Source of the DNA: Rhodospirillales bacterium
Lineage (GTDB): Bacteria > Pseudomonadota > Alphaproteobacteria > Rhodospirillales > Casp-alpha2
DNA length: 12,810 bases
NCBI GenBank assembly: GCA_028282185.1
Contig: JANQIJ010000107.1
Location: 1-12,810, forward strand
Direction of reading: 5' to 3'
Part shown: positions 1 to 6,430 of the stretch, in pieces
Numbering within the stretch: position 1 is the first letter of the stretch
Layout: each line of letters begins with the position of its first letter
The notes under the pieces: model-generated
The model's database searches: none
The model's input: only the letters and a program-made list of their open reading frames with translations
Told to the model about the DNA's origin: nothing
Made by a program: the position numbers and the translations under genes

Positions 1-2
1 AC

Positions 3-890
3 CGGCCGATGATCGACGCCGTCGAGACGTTCCAGCGGGCCGAAGGCCTCAACGTCGATGGCGTGATGAAGCCGGACGGCTCGACGCTCAGGCGCCTGAA
101 CCAGCGCCTGGCGTCGGCCGCCTCAACCCCCGGCCAGAGCCCGGCCCAACAGACGGCGACGGTGCGCAAGATGAAAGACGGGCAAGACCGGGCGGAAACC
201 CCAAGCCGGACTGCCCGGGCATCTTCAAAAACACCGACCCCCCGGCCCGCGGCGCCCAAGCCGCAGGGCCCGGCCGGCCTCAACCTGCTGGGGCCGCCGC
301 CGACACGGGTCCACGGCCAGAACGTCGAAAAGCTCCTGAAATCCATCAAGGCTAAGCCGGGCCAGCCGGCCAAGGACATCGACACAGGCGAGACGCGCCT
401 GCCTCGCGAGGACCATGACAAGCGTCTGGCGCCGCCCGTCCCATTGACACGGACCCGCCCGCCGGCAGCCGATATCGATGCGGGCGAGGTCCGCCTGCCG
501 ACCCAAACAGGTGGCGGATTGGCGCCGCCCATCAAACAGCCAAAACTAGTGCTGGAACCAGGTCGAGACCACGAAGCCGGGGAGGCCCGTCTGCCGCATG
601 GTGGCGACGGTGATGGGACTCTCGGCAAAGGGCTGGTGCCCGGCAGGGGCCAACCGAAGCCTTATGAAGCTGAAGACGATTTCGGAGATTTCATGGACTG
701 GTTGCATGACGAGTATCGCGACTTCTTCGAAGACCCCAGCAAGGGGCCAACGGAGACCCCGCCTCTCGATCCGCCGGACGCCGGCCCGCCGCCGCCGGTT
801 CACCCGGAACTTGGCAAAAGGAAATCCCGGCCCAAGGGCCGTTTCGGTTTGTTCCTGCGGTTGCTGCAGCGGATCCTGTCAGACCGATAG
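3..890 (+). CDS. Pro-rich linker protein with C-terminal part of a peptidoglycan-binding-like domain (5' partial)
   Basis: The frame is open to the left edge, so the true start is outside the window. Residues are numbered from the ATG at 9. Residues 1-34 look like the second half of a PG_binding_1-type module: a V-x-x-F-Q stretch, then G-L-x-V-D-G and L-x-x-L-N. Residues 35-120 are a low-complexity linker rich in Pro, Ala and Lys. Residues 123-196 hold three copies of D-[IH]-[DE]-[TA]-G-E-x-R-L-P at exactly 32-residue spacing (123, 155, 187). An acidic aromatic stretch follows (222-242), then a Pro-rich tail and a basic, amphipathic C-terminus (270-293). Residues about 81-110 recur almost unchanged in the broken copy downstream. 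The next gene, a membrane protein, begins 78 bp later. Its role is unknown; a cell-wall-associated or virion-associated protein is possible. The hairpin CCGAT-agag-ATCGG (884-897) overlaps the stop codon but has no T-run. Confidence 0.65.
   Translation, partial: RPMIDAVETFQRAEGLNVDGVMKPDGSTLRRLNQRLASAASTPGQSPAQQTATVRKMKDGQDRAETPSRTARASSKTPTPRPAAPKPQGPAGLNLLGPPPTRVHGQNVEKLLKSIKAKPGQPAKDIDTGETRLPREDHDKRLAPPVPLTRTRPPAADIDAGEVRLPTQTGGGLAPPIKQPKLVLEPGRDHEAGEARLPHGGDGDGTLGKGLVPGRGQPKPYEAEDDFGDFMDWLHDEYRDFFEDPSKGPTETPPLDPPDAGPPPPVHPELGKRKSRPKGRFGLFLRLLQRILSDR
246..331 (+). repeat. 86-bp direct repeat, copy 1
   Basis: This segment matches 1779-1864 at 84 of 86 positions by direct alignment, offset 1533. 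The mismatches are at 266 (G/A, synonymous) and 303 (A/G, Thr to Ala). Both copies are in the same reading phase of their linker frames and encode the motif around L-N-L-L-G-P-P-P. Similarity decays quickly after 331. Confidence 0.9.
375..596 (+). repeat. Three degenerate 96-bp (32-residue) coding repeats
   Basis: The conserved cores start at 375, 471 and 567, exactly 96 bp apart, and each encodes D-x-[DE]-x-G-E-x-R-L-P. The first two are followed 16-17 residues later by L-A-P-P, the third by a looser L-V-P. Many nucleotide differences between copies are third-position or conservative, which suggests an old repeat kept at the protein level. Confidence 0.8.
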
Positions 891-956
891 AGATCGGCAT
901 CTTCGGGCCCATCGATTGTGGTAAAAGTTGATGGATGCAAACCAACATCACCAAAA

Positions 957-961
957 AGAGG
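957..961 (+). promoter_or_regulatory. Shine-Dalgarno deciding a TTG start
   Basis: AGAGG lies 7 nt upstream of the TTG at 969. The longer in-frame candidate, GTG at 918, has no comparable site, so TTG 969 is the better start for the DUF2927-type gene. Confidence 0.6.
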
Positions 962-968
962 TAATCGC

Positions 969-1754
969 TTGCGCGTGCGAACGATAATCACGGCCATCTT
1001 TGCGGTTCTCTTCGCCGCGGTTTTGGTCGTCGCGTCTTTTGTTGCCTGGGCGTTCTGGTCAGAAAGTCGCGCGCTTAAACAGTTGGCGCCCCAATCAGTG
1101 CTGATCGACAGCTTCCAAAAGGTGTTCTTCGAATCCGATTCGGGGCCGCCCGGCCGGACCTATCCCATCATCAAGATCGGAGAGCCCATCCGCGCGCGTC
1201 TTTTCGGCGATTATCTTCCTTGGCACCAAAGAGTGTTCGAAGAGAACTTCAAGATCTTCGAGCGGTTGACGGGGTATTCCCACAGCTTCGAAACCTCGAA
1301 CACGAACCTGCAAATCTTGGTCAGCGAAGACCCGGACACGATCAGGGAATGGGCCTGGGAACGAGGCATGGGAGATGATTCAGTCGCGCACATGCTTAGG
1401 TTCGCTTGTTTGACCGTTGTATTCAACGACCAAGACAAGAGGTTCAAATACGCCTTCATCGTCGTCCGCCTCTATCCCAAGCTGTTCAGGATCGGCCACT
1501 GCCTCATCGAAGAGGCGGCCCATGCGATCGGGACCGGCGCCGACCGCGCCACCTATTCGCCCAGCGTTTTCGGCGATCGGGTGAACCCGACGAAACTCGG
1601 CCTGAACGACAAGCTGCTGCTCCGAGCGTTGTATGACAGCCGCCTCCGGACGGGCATGACCCGCGAGCGAGCCATGCCCATCGCCCGCGAGGTGATCCGC
1701 GAATTGCACGAGGCCGTCCAGGAGCACGGCGAGGAAGCGTTGTACCAGCGCTAG
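969..1754 (+). CDS. Membrane-anchored DUF2927-type protein, copy A
   Basis: A 261-residue protein from TTG 969, chosen for its AGAGG site at 7 nt spacing. It has a short basic N-terminus, then one hydrophobic segment (about residues 5-30) that is probably a signal anchor, with the rest periplasmic. The C-terminal half fits the DUF2927 pattern: E-E-x-x-[QH]-x-[LI]-G, D-R-A-T-Y-x-P-S-x-F, then L-N-D-K-x-L-L-R-A-L-Y-D and G-M. Residues 181-191 (E-E-A-A-H-A-I-G-T-G-A) overlay a metzincin H-E-x-x-H-x-x-G-x-x-H helix, with only the Glu, second His and Gly kept. I infer a protease-like fold without full zinc ligation. It is paralogous to the gene at 2521-3366, and both end in E-A-L-Y-Q-R. The function of the family is not known to me. 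Confidence 0.75.
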   Translation: MRVRTIITAIFAVLFAAVLVVASFVAWAFWSESRALKQLAPQSVLIDSFQKVFFESDSGPPGRTYPIIKIGEPIRARLFGDYLPWHQRVFEENFKIFERLTGYSHSFETSNTNLQILVSEDPDTIREWAWERGMGDDSVAHMLRFACLTVVFNDQDKRFKYAFIVVRLYPKLFRIGHCLIEEAAHAIGTGADRATYSPSVFGDRVNPTKLGLNDKLLLRALYDSRLRTGMTRERAMPIAREVIRELHEAVQEHGEEALYQR

Positions 1755-2414
1755 GCCGAGCCCGCTCCGAAACCCAAGCCCGCGGCGCCCAAGCCGCAAG
1801 GCCCGGCCGGCCTCAACCTGCTGGGGCCGCCGCCGGCACGGGTCCACGGCCAGAACGTCGAAAAAATCTTGAAATCTGTCAAGGCCGAAGCCAGCCCAGG
1901 TCAGCCGACGGTGCCAGCAAGCGAACCCTTCTCCGGCAAGGCGCTCGATCCAGCGTTGCGGGGTGTGGAGGACATGGGTGCATTGAACCGCCCTCCGGTA
2001 ACCGTGACTTTGCCGCCTCCGCACATGGACATCAAAGGTCGTGAAAACCCGAACACGAAACCCAAGGACGGACCCTGGCCCCCACCGCCCCATCGAACGA
2101 TCGATGGCGGACCCGAGGCGGCAACGTCCCCAACGGCTTCGGGCCAAAAGGAGCCGAGCAAAGAGACACCTACCCCTCTGAAGCGTCTCCAGGAGCTCCG
2201 CGACATCCTCGCAAGGCGGAGGGTCGAAAAAACCTTCAGGTTGGATGAGGATGGAAGACCACTTCCAGGCCGACCGCAGGACACCCGCGAACAACTGGTC
2301 GAGGCGGGTCTCCGGTTTCTCGACAACCTGATCCTGTTTGCGACGGCAGGGCGGTCACCGACGGCGATCGATTCCACATTGAAACCGGAATCCAAAGACC
2401 CCGGTTCCCTGTGA
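1755..2414 (+). pseudogene. 5'-truncated duplicate of the linker protein, fused in frame behind the TAG of copy A
   Basis: The frame is open for 219 codons starting at the codon right after the TAG at 1752-1754. It starts in mid-linker (A-E-P-A-P-K-P-K-P) and carries the same block as the first linker gene (1779-1864), then conservative matches (K-I-L-K-S-V-K-A versus K-L-L-K-S-I-K-A). The peptidoglycan-binding-like N-terminus is absent, and the three 32-residue repeats are not recognisable. The remainder is Pro-rich, with a charged helical stretch (about 2179-2229) and a hydrophobic segment near the end (about 2302-2347). No convincing start exists: TTG 1869 lacks a ribosome site, and ATG 1974 has GGAGG only 2 nt away. 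It is probably a remnant of a tandem duplication. A shorter expressed protein from 1869 or 1974 cannot be excluded. Confidence 0.5.
1779..1864 (+). repeat. 86-bp direct repeat, copy 2
   Basis: Near-identical to 246-331 (84/86), lying 25 bp after the stop of DUF2927 copy A and in the frame of the truncated linker remnant. Confidence 0.9.
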
Positions 2415-2455
2415 CACCGTCGGAACGACGGCTGCTGTCTTGACGGCAAGACCAT

Positions 2456-2484
2456 TTGTTTGCCTTTCCATAGGCAGCTATCTT
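2456..2484 (+). promoter_or_regulatory. Weak candidate promoter for DUF2927 copy B
   Basis: TTGTTT (2456-2461), a 17-nt spacer and TATCTT (2479-2484) match the sigma-70 boxes at 3/6 and 4/6. The predicted transcript would begin near 2491, upstream of ATG 2521. A match of this quality can occur by chance. Confidence 0.22.
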
Positions 2485-2520
2485 CAAGGTTGTTCCGAAA
2501 TTTGGCGAACGGACCGATCC

Positions 2521-3366
2521 ATGTTCCCACCGATGAGCTGGTTTCCGGCCAAGGCCGTCCAAAGGACGCGCCGTTTTTGGCGGCGCTACATTGTCGTCGG
2601 CACCCTGGTCTGCGTCCTGCCGCTCGCCTATTTGGTGGGGCTGCGGATCTATTCCTGGCACCTCTCCTTGAATCATCTGGACAATCTGGCTTCCGCAGAA
2701 GACTTGATCGAGAGTTTCGATCGGGTCGTACACTCCCATGACTCAAGCGACGTCGCGTTCAAATACCCCATCGCCAAATGGCCGGCGGTTCTGCCCGTCT
2801 ATTTCGATGCGTCGGTGCCGATGGAACACAAGCGTTCGATCATCGCCCTGTTTCCCGAAATACAGGCGATCACGAAACTGACCTTTGTCGAGGCGGCGGC
2901 ATTCAAGCCGCAAGGCCAGATGAACATTTTCTGGGCGGACGATCTTTCAGCCATCCGGCGGCTGGAAGCCAGGTACGACGTCCCTAAGGGCTTTAGTTCA
3001 GGATTCGAAGAAGCGAATTGCTACTTCATCACCGTGCGAGGCCGGAACCAATCCGAACTGGCGAGGTTTGTTGTCTTCAAAAACGAGCCGGAAGACGTCT
3101 GGTCCTACATGTGTATTCTGGAAGAGTTCGTTCAAGCGCTGGGTCTGCATTCCGATCGCGCGACCTATCTGCCGTCGCTGTTCAGCGAGTTCACGGACCC
3201 GCTGGACATCCCCCTGAACGACAAGATTCTTCTCCGCGCGCTCTATGACCCGGCCATCACCCACGGCATGACGGTCGACGACACGCGCCGCCTCGTCCCC
3301 GGTATCATCCGCCGGCTGGTCGCCGACGTCGAAGCGCGGGGCACTGAGGCGCTCTACCAGCGTTAG
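2521..3366 (+). CDS. Membrane-anchored DUF2927-type protein, copy B
   Basis: A 281-residue protein from ATG 2521; the frame extends upstream to a TTG at 2440 without a ribosome site, and ATG 2533 is also possible. A basic N-terminus (R-R-F-W-R-R) precedes a transmembrane segment at about residues 23-44, giving a cytoplasm-in anchor with a periplasmic domain. Residues around 80-145 read like the early strands and first helix of a metzincin-type domain. Residues 201-211 (E-E-F-V-Q-A-L-G-L-H-S) sit where H-E-x-x-H-x-x-G-x-x-H would be, with all three zinc histidines replaced. The rest is D-R-A-T-Y-L-P-S, L-N-D-K-I-L-L-R-A-L-Y-D and the shared end E-A-L-Y-Q-R. It is a paralogue of the gene at 969-1754. 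It converges on the hydrolase gene with only 3 bp between the two stops and no terminator. Its function is unknown. Confidence 0.75.
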   Translation: MFPPMSWFPAKAVQRTRRFWRRYIVVGTLVCVLPLAYLVGLRIYSWHLSLNHLDNLASAEDLIESFDRVVHSHDSSDVAFKYPIAKWPAVLPVYFDASVPMEHKRSIIALFPEIQAITKLTFVEAAAFKPQGQMNIFWADDLSAIRRLEARYDVPKGFSSGFEEANCYFITVRGRNQSELARFVVFKNEPEDVWSYMCILEEFVQALGLHSDRATYLPSLFSEFTDPLDIPLNDKILLRALYDPAITHGMTVDDTRRLVPGIIRRLVADVEARGTEALYQR

Positions 3367-3369
3367 GCG

Positions 3370-4179
3370 TTATTCCGCGCCGCCGTCGATTCGATCCAAC
3401 AGAGCGGTCAGGGTCCGGCACAGGCGATCCAGGTCATGATCTTCCGATAGCCGGTGGCCGCCGTCCTTGACCAACTGGACCTCGACATCTTGGGACGTCA
3501 GCCGCTCCTGGATGCGCAGGCTGGTTTGCCAGGGCACGTCTTCGTCCCGCATCCCGTGGATCAGGCGCACCGGCATGTCGAGGGCGATCGGATTGTCCAA
3601 GAGCAGTCGGTTCCAACCGTCGTCGATCAGCGGCTTGGCGATGCGGTAGGGTTCCCGATCGTCGTAGCAATTGGGCAGGTCGACATAGCCGTCCGCTTCC
3701 ATCTGCGCTTTCTGTTCGTCGGTGAAGGCGTCCCACAAGAGATCACGGGTGAAGTCCGGCGCCGCCGCGATGCCCAGCAGGCCGGCAGTGCGGTCCGGCC
3801 GCGCCAGGGCCATCAACAGCATGATCCAACCGCCCATGGAGGAGCCGACCAGAACCTGCGGTCCCTCGGTCAAATGATCCAAGACTTCCACCGCATCGGC
3901 CGCCCATTGGCCGATGGAACCTTCCTCGAAAACGCCGGAGGATCGGCCATGGCCCGTGTAATCGAAGCGCAGGAAGGTCCGGCCGGATGAACGACAGAAA
4001 TTCTCCAACGCCAAGGCCTTGCCGCCGGTCATGTCGGATTTGAAGCCAGTCAGAAAGACAACACCTGGCGACTTGCCCGCCGTTTGGTGATAGGCAATAG
4101 TCCTGCCGTCGTCGCAGGGGAGGATTTGCGGCGCCGGGCCGGCTATGTGATCCATTGGTCCGTCCTGGTTTGAAGACAT
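3370..4179 (-). CDS. Alpha/beta hydrolase, ABHD10-like
   Basis: A 269-residue serine hydrolase from the ATG ending at 4179; ATG at 4155 has a better AGGACGG site and is an alternative start. The nucleophile elbow is G-S-S-M-G-G with Ser114, the acid is probably Asp212 in H-G-M-R-D-E-D-V-P, and the base is His242 in D-G-G-H-R-L-S. The stretches around T-G-x-K-A-L-A-L-E, F-D-Y-T-G-H-G-x-S and G-P-Q-V-L-V-G-S-S resemble human ABHD10, a mitochondrial thioesterase/esterase, as do many alphaproteobacterial homologues. A small-molecule esterase or protein depalmitoylase activity is therefore possible, but the substrate is not shown here. No signal peptide is visible, so it is probably cytoplasmic. 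It is divergent from the GT4 gene and convergent with DUF2927 copy B. Confidence 0.85.
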   Translation of the reverse strand: MSSNQDGPMDHIAGPAPQILPCDDGRTIAYHQTAGKSPGVVFLTGFKSDMTGGKALALENFCRSSGRTFLRFDYTGHGRSSGVFEEGSIGQWAADAVEVLDHLTEGPQVLVGSSMGGWIMLLMALARPDRTAGLLGIAAAPDFTRDLLWDAFTDEQKAQMEADGYVDLPNCYDDREPYRIAKPLIDDGWNRLLLDNPIALDMPVRLIHGMRDEDVPWQTSLRIQERLTSQDVEVQLVKDGGHRLSEDHDLDRLCRTLTALLDRIDGGAE

Positions 4180-4205
4180 TGTCGCGTCTCGATAATTGAC
4201 ACCTA

Positions 4206-4211
4206 TATAAT
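4206..4211 (+). promoter_or_regulatory. Candidate -10 box of the GT4 gene
   Basis: A perfect TATAAT overlaps the first possible ATG (4210). Transcription would begin about 7 nt on, at or next to the second ATG (4219), which would make a leaderless mRNA. No -35 box is found at normal spacing; TTGTCG at 4179-4184 is 21 nt away. Confidence 0.35.
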
Positions 4212-5421
4212 GAACAAGATGGCGGACCATAACACCAGCACGCCCGCGAATGAACGCCCGCAACCTGACAGCACCCGCCTGGCGACGGTGCTGCAGGTTC
4301 TGCCAGCCTTGGGCGCCGCCGGCGGGGTCGAGCGCGGCACCGTCGAAATTGCCGATGCCATCGTCGATGCCGGCGGCCGGGCGATTGTCGCCTCGGCGGG
4401 CGGTCCCCTGGTTCACGACTTGGACCGCGTCGGCGCCGAGCACGTGACTCTGCCCCTGCAATCCAAGAATCCGGTCACCATCTGGCGCAACATAGACCGG
4501 CTGGCCCAGGTCATTCGCACCAACAAGGTCGACATCGTGCATGCCCGATCACGGGCGCCGGGATGGTCGGCATGGGCCGCGGCCAAGCGGACGAACGTCC
4601 GCTTCGTCACTACGTTTCACGGCACTTATGGCGCGGCCAATCATTTCAAGCGGCTGTACAACTCGGTCATGACCCGGGGCGAGCGGGTGATCGCAATCAG
4701 CCGTTTCATCGCCGTCCATGTGCGCCAGCTTTACGGCGTGCCGGCCGAACGCATCCGGGTAATCCATCGGGGCGTCGATCTTGACCGGTTCGACCCCGCC
4801 TTGGTTTCGGCGCAACGAGTCATCAATCTAGCGAATGAGTGGCGCTTGACCGATGGCATGCCCGTGGTCATGTTGCCGGGCCGATTGACCCGATGGAAGG
4901 GTCAGACGGTGATGATCGAGGCGCTGGCCAAGCTGGGGCGAACGGACCTGCGATGCTTGTTGGTTGGCGGCGATCAGGGGCGGACGGAGTACCGCGCGGA
5001 ATTGGAGGCCATGATCAACGCCAAGAACTTGGGGGAGGTGGTGCGCTTGGTCGATCATTGCGACGACATGCCGGCGGCCTTCATGCTGACGGATGTGGTG
5101 GTTTCGGCCTCAACCGACCCGGAGGCTTTCGGCCGGGTCATCGCGGAGGCCCAGGCCCTGGGCCGCCCGGTGATCGCCACCGAACACGGCGGCGCCAAGG
5201 AAACGGTCGTTCCCGGCGAAACCGGTTGGCTGATCCCGCCCAATGATCCGGACGCGCTGGCCGGCGCCATTGAAAACGTCCTGGCCATGCCGGAAGACAC
5301 GCGCAACGGTCTGGCCAAACGGGCCATCGCCAACGCCCGAGAGAACTTCTCGAAATCCAGCATGTGCGCGAAAACCCTCGACGTGTACAACGAGGTTCTG
5401 GGCATTAAGGCCGACGCCTGA
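4210..5421 (+). CDS. Glycosyltransferase family 4 (GT-B fold)
   Basis: A retaining GT4-type enzyme, 403 residues from ATG 4210 or 400 from ATG 4219. Neither start has a ribosome site. The N-terminal Rossmann domain starts with V-L-Q-V-L-P-A-L-G and G-G-V-E-R-G-T-V-E, the usual acceptor-side loop of this family, with H-A-R-S-R-A-P and T-T-F-H-G-T-Y further on. The C-terminal donor domain (from about residue 215) has L-P-G-R-L-T-R-W-K-G-Q and the E-x7-E motif (E305 and E313), which contacts the nucleotide sugar in this family. No transmembrane segment is seen. It is followed 11 bp later by a GT9 gene, so the two probably work on the same glycan, most likely LPS core or another envelope polysaccharide. 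The sugar cannot be deduced. Confidence 0.9.
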   Translation: MNKMADHNTSTPANERPQPDSTRLATVLQVLPALGAAGGVERGTVEIADAIVDAGGRAIVASAGGPLVHDLDRVGAEHVTLPLQSKNPVTIWRNIDRLAQVIRTNKVDIVHARSRAPGWSAWAAAKRTNVRFVTTFHGTYGAANHFKRLYNSVMTRGERVIAISRFIAVHVRQLYGVPAERIRVIHRGVDLDRFDPALVSAQRVINLANEWRLTDGMPVVMLPGRLTRWKGQTVMIEALAKLGRTDLRCLLVGGDQGRTEYRAELEAMINAKNLGEVVRLVDHCDDMPAAFMLTDVVVSASTDPEAFGRVIAEAQALGRPVIATEHGGAKETVVPGETGWLIPPNDPDALAGAIENVLAMPEDTRNGLAKRAIANARENFSKSSMCAKTLDVYNEVLGIKADA

Positions 5422-5432
5422 AGGGCCGGGCC

Positions 5433-6380
5433 ATGACGGACAAAATTCTTGTCATCAAGTTGGGCGCATTGGGAGACTTCGTTCAGGCGCTGGGGCCCAT
5501 GCAGGCGATCCGCGATCACCATGCGGGCGCGCATGTCTCCTTGCTGACCACGGCCCCGTTCATACCGCTGGCAAAGGCCACGGGCCTGTTCGACGGCGTC
5601 ATCGAACACGCCCGCATGAGGTGGACGCAACCAGGCCAGGTTCTCGATTTCCGCCGCCGGCTTCGTGCCGGCGGATATGCCAGGGTGTATGACCTGCAAA
5701 CGTCGGACCGCAGTTCCCTCTATTACCGTTTGTTCTGGCCGGGACCTTGGCCGCAATGGTCGGGGATCGCCGCCGGTTGTTCTCATCCGCATGCCAATCC
5801 GCAACGCGACCTCATGCACACCTTTGAACGCCAGGCGGAACAGCTGGCCATGGCTGGGGTCGAGCGGGTTCCGGCGCCGGACTTTTCCTGGGCCAAACCG
5901 GACGATAGGCCTTTGCCGGTTGACGGTCCCTACGCGCTGTTGGTGCCCGGCGGCGCGGCGCATCGGCCGGAAAAACGCTGGCCCGCCGAATGCTATGCGG
6001 ATGCCGCCCGCTGGCTCAAGGAAAAGGGCCTTGCGCCGGTTTTTGTCGGCGCCGCCTCGGAAGCGGAATTGGTCCGGAACATCGTCGCCAACGCGCCCGG
6101 CAGTCTTTCTCTCGCCGGCGAGACATCGTTGCTGGATCTCGTGGCGCTCGCTCAGGGCGCGGCATTGGCGCTCGGAAATGATACGGGGCCGATGCACATC
6201 GCCGCCGTCACCGGCGTGCCGACGATCGTGTTTTACTCACATGCCTCCGATCCGGCGCTTTGCGCCCAGCGCGGACCACGGGTGACGATTTTGCGGGAAC
6301 CCAGCCTTGACAGATTGAGCCTTGATGTTGCGACCAAAGCAATCACGCAGGCGCTTCCGACGCTTGACAGCGACCGGTGA
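5433..6380 (+). CDS. Glycosyltransferase family 9 (ADP-heptose:LPS heptosyltransferase-like)
   Basis: A 315-residue GT9 protein from ATG 5433, with AAGGG 7 nt upstream overlapping the stop of the GT4 gene. The N-terminus has the family start I-L-V-I-K-L-G-A-L-G-D-F-V-Q (family form: ...G-D-x-x-x), where the Asp sits at the acceptor/catalytic site. The C-terminal domain shows V-P-G-G-A-x-x-R-P-E-K-R-W-P and G-N-D-T-G-P-M-H-I-A-A (D250, H255), the ADP-heptose pocket of heptosyltransferases. Length is close to WaaC/WaaF, but the sugar and acceptor are not proven. It is likely cytoplasmic, at the inner face of the membrane, adding to lipid A core. It shares an operon with the GT4 gene and its end contains the probable thrS promoter. 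Confidence 0.88.
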   Translation: MTDKILVIKLGALGDFVQALGPMQAIRDHHAGAHVSLLTTAPFIPLAKATGLFDGVIEHARMRWTQPGQVLDFRRRLRAGGYARVYDLQTSDRSSLYYRLFWPGPWPQWSGIAAGCSHPHANPQRDLMHTFERQAEQLAMAGVERVPAPDFSWAKPDDRPLPVDGPYALLVPGGAAHRPEKRWPAECYADAARWLKEKGLAPVFVGAASEAELVRNIVANAPGSLSLAGETSLLDLVALAQGAALALGNDTGPMHIAAVTGVPTIVFYSHASDPALCAQRGPRVTILREPSLDRLSLDVATKAITQALPTLDSDR

Positions 6381-6391
6381 CGGCCTACATT
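6364..6391 (+). promoter_or_regulatory. Probable thrS promoter
   Basis: A perfect TTGACA (6364-6369), 16-nt spacer and TACATT (6386-6391, 4/6). It lies across the end of the GT9 gene. Transcription would start near 6398, giving a leader of about 33 nt before ATG 6431. Confidence 0.42.
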
Positions 6392-6430
6392 GCCGGGCTT
6401 CCTAGACTGAATTCTGAGAGCATCGAACCC

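Noticed and set aside
375..596. CRISPR-like array
   Set aside because: The repeats are degenerate, in frame and coding, with only three units.
918..968. GTG 918 as start of DUF2927 copy A
   Set aside because: No ribosome site, while TTG 969 has AGAGG at 7 nt and gives a normal signal-anchor start.
1752..1754. Programmed stop-codon readthrough joining DUF2927 copy A to the linker
   Set aside because: No readthrough context is visible, and copy B ends at the same residues with an unrelated downstream sequence; a duplication scar is simpler.
1380..2294. 304-codon minus-strand open frame
   Set aside because: Overlaps DUF2927 copy A and the linker remnant on the opposite strand; composition is that of a high-GC shadow frame.
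4196..4211. TTGACA (4196-4201) with TATAAT (4206-4211) as a promoter pair
   Set aside because: The spacer is 4 nt; a sigma-70 promoter needs about 17.
4180..4542. N-terminal extension of the hydrolase frame up to 4542
   Set aside because: Antisense to the GT4 gene; homology begins only near the ATGs at 4179 and 4155.
6377..6430. GTG 6377 as the thrS start
   Set aside because: Overlaps the GT9 stop and the likely promoter; the TGS domain begins at ATG 6431.
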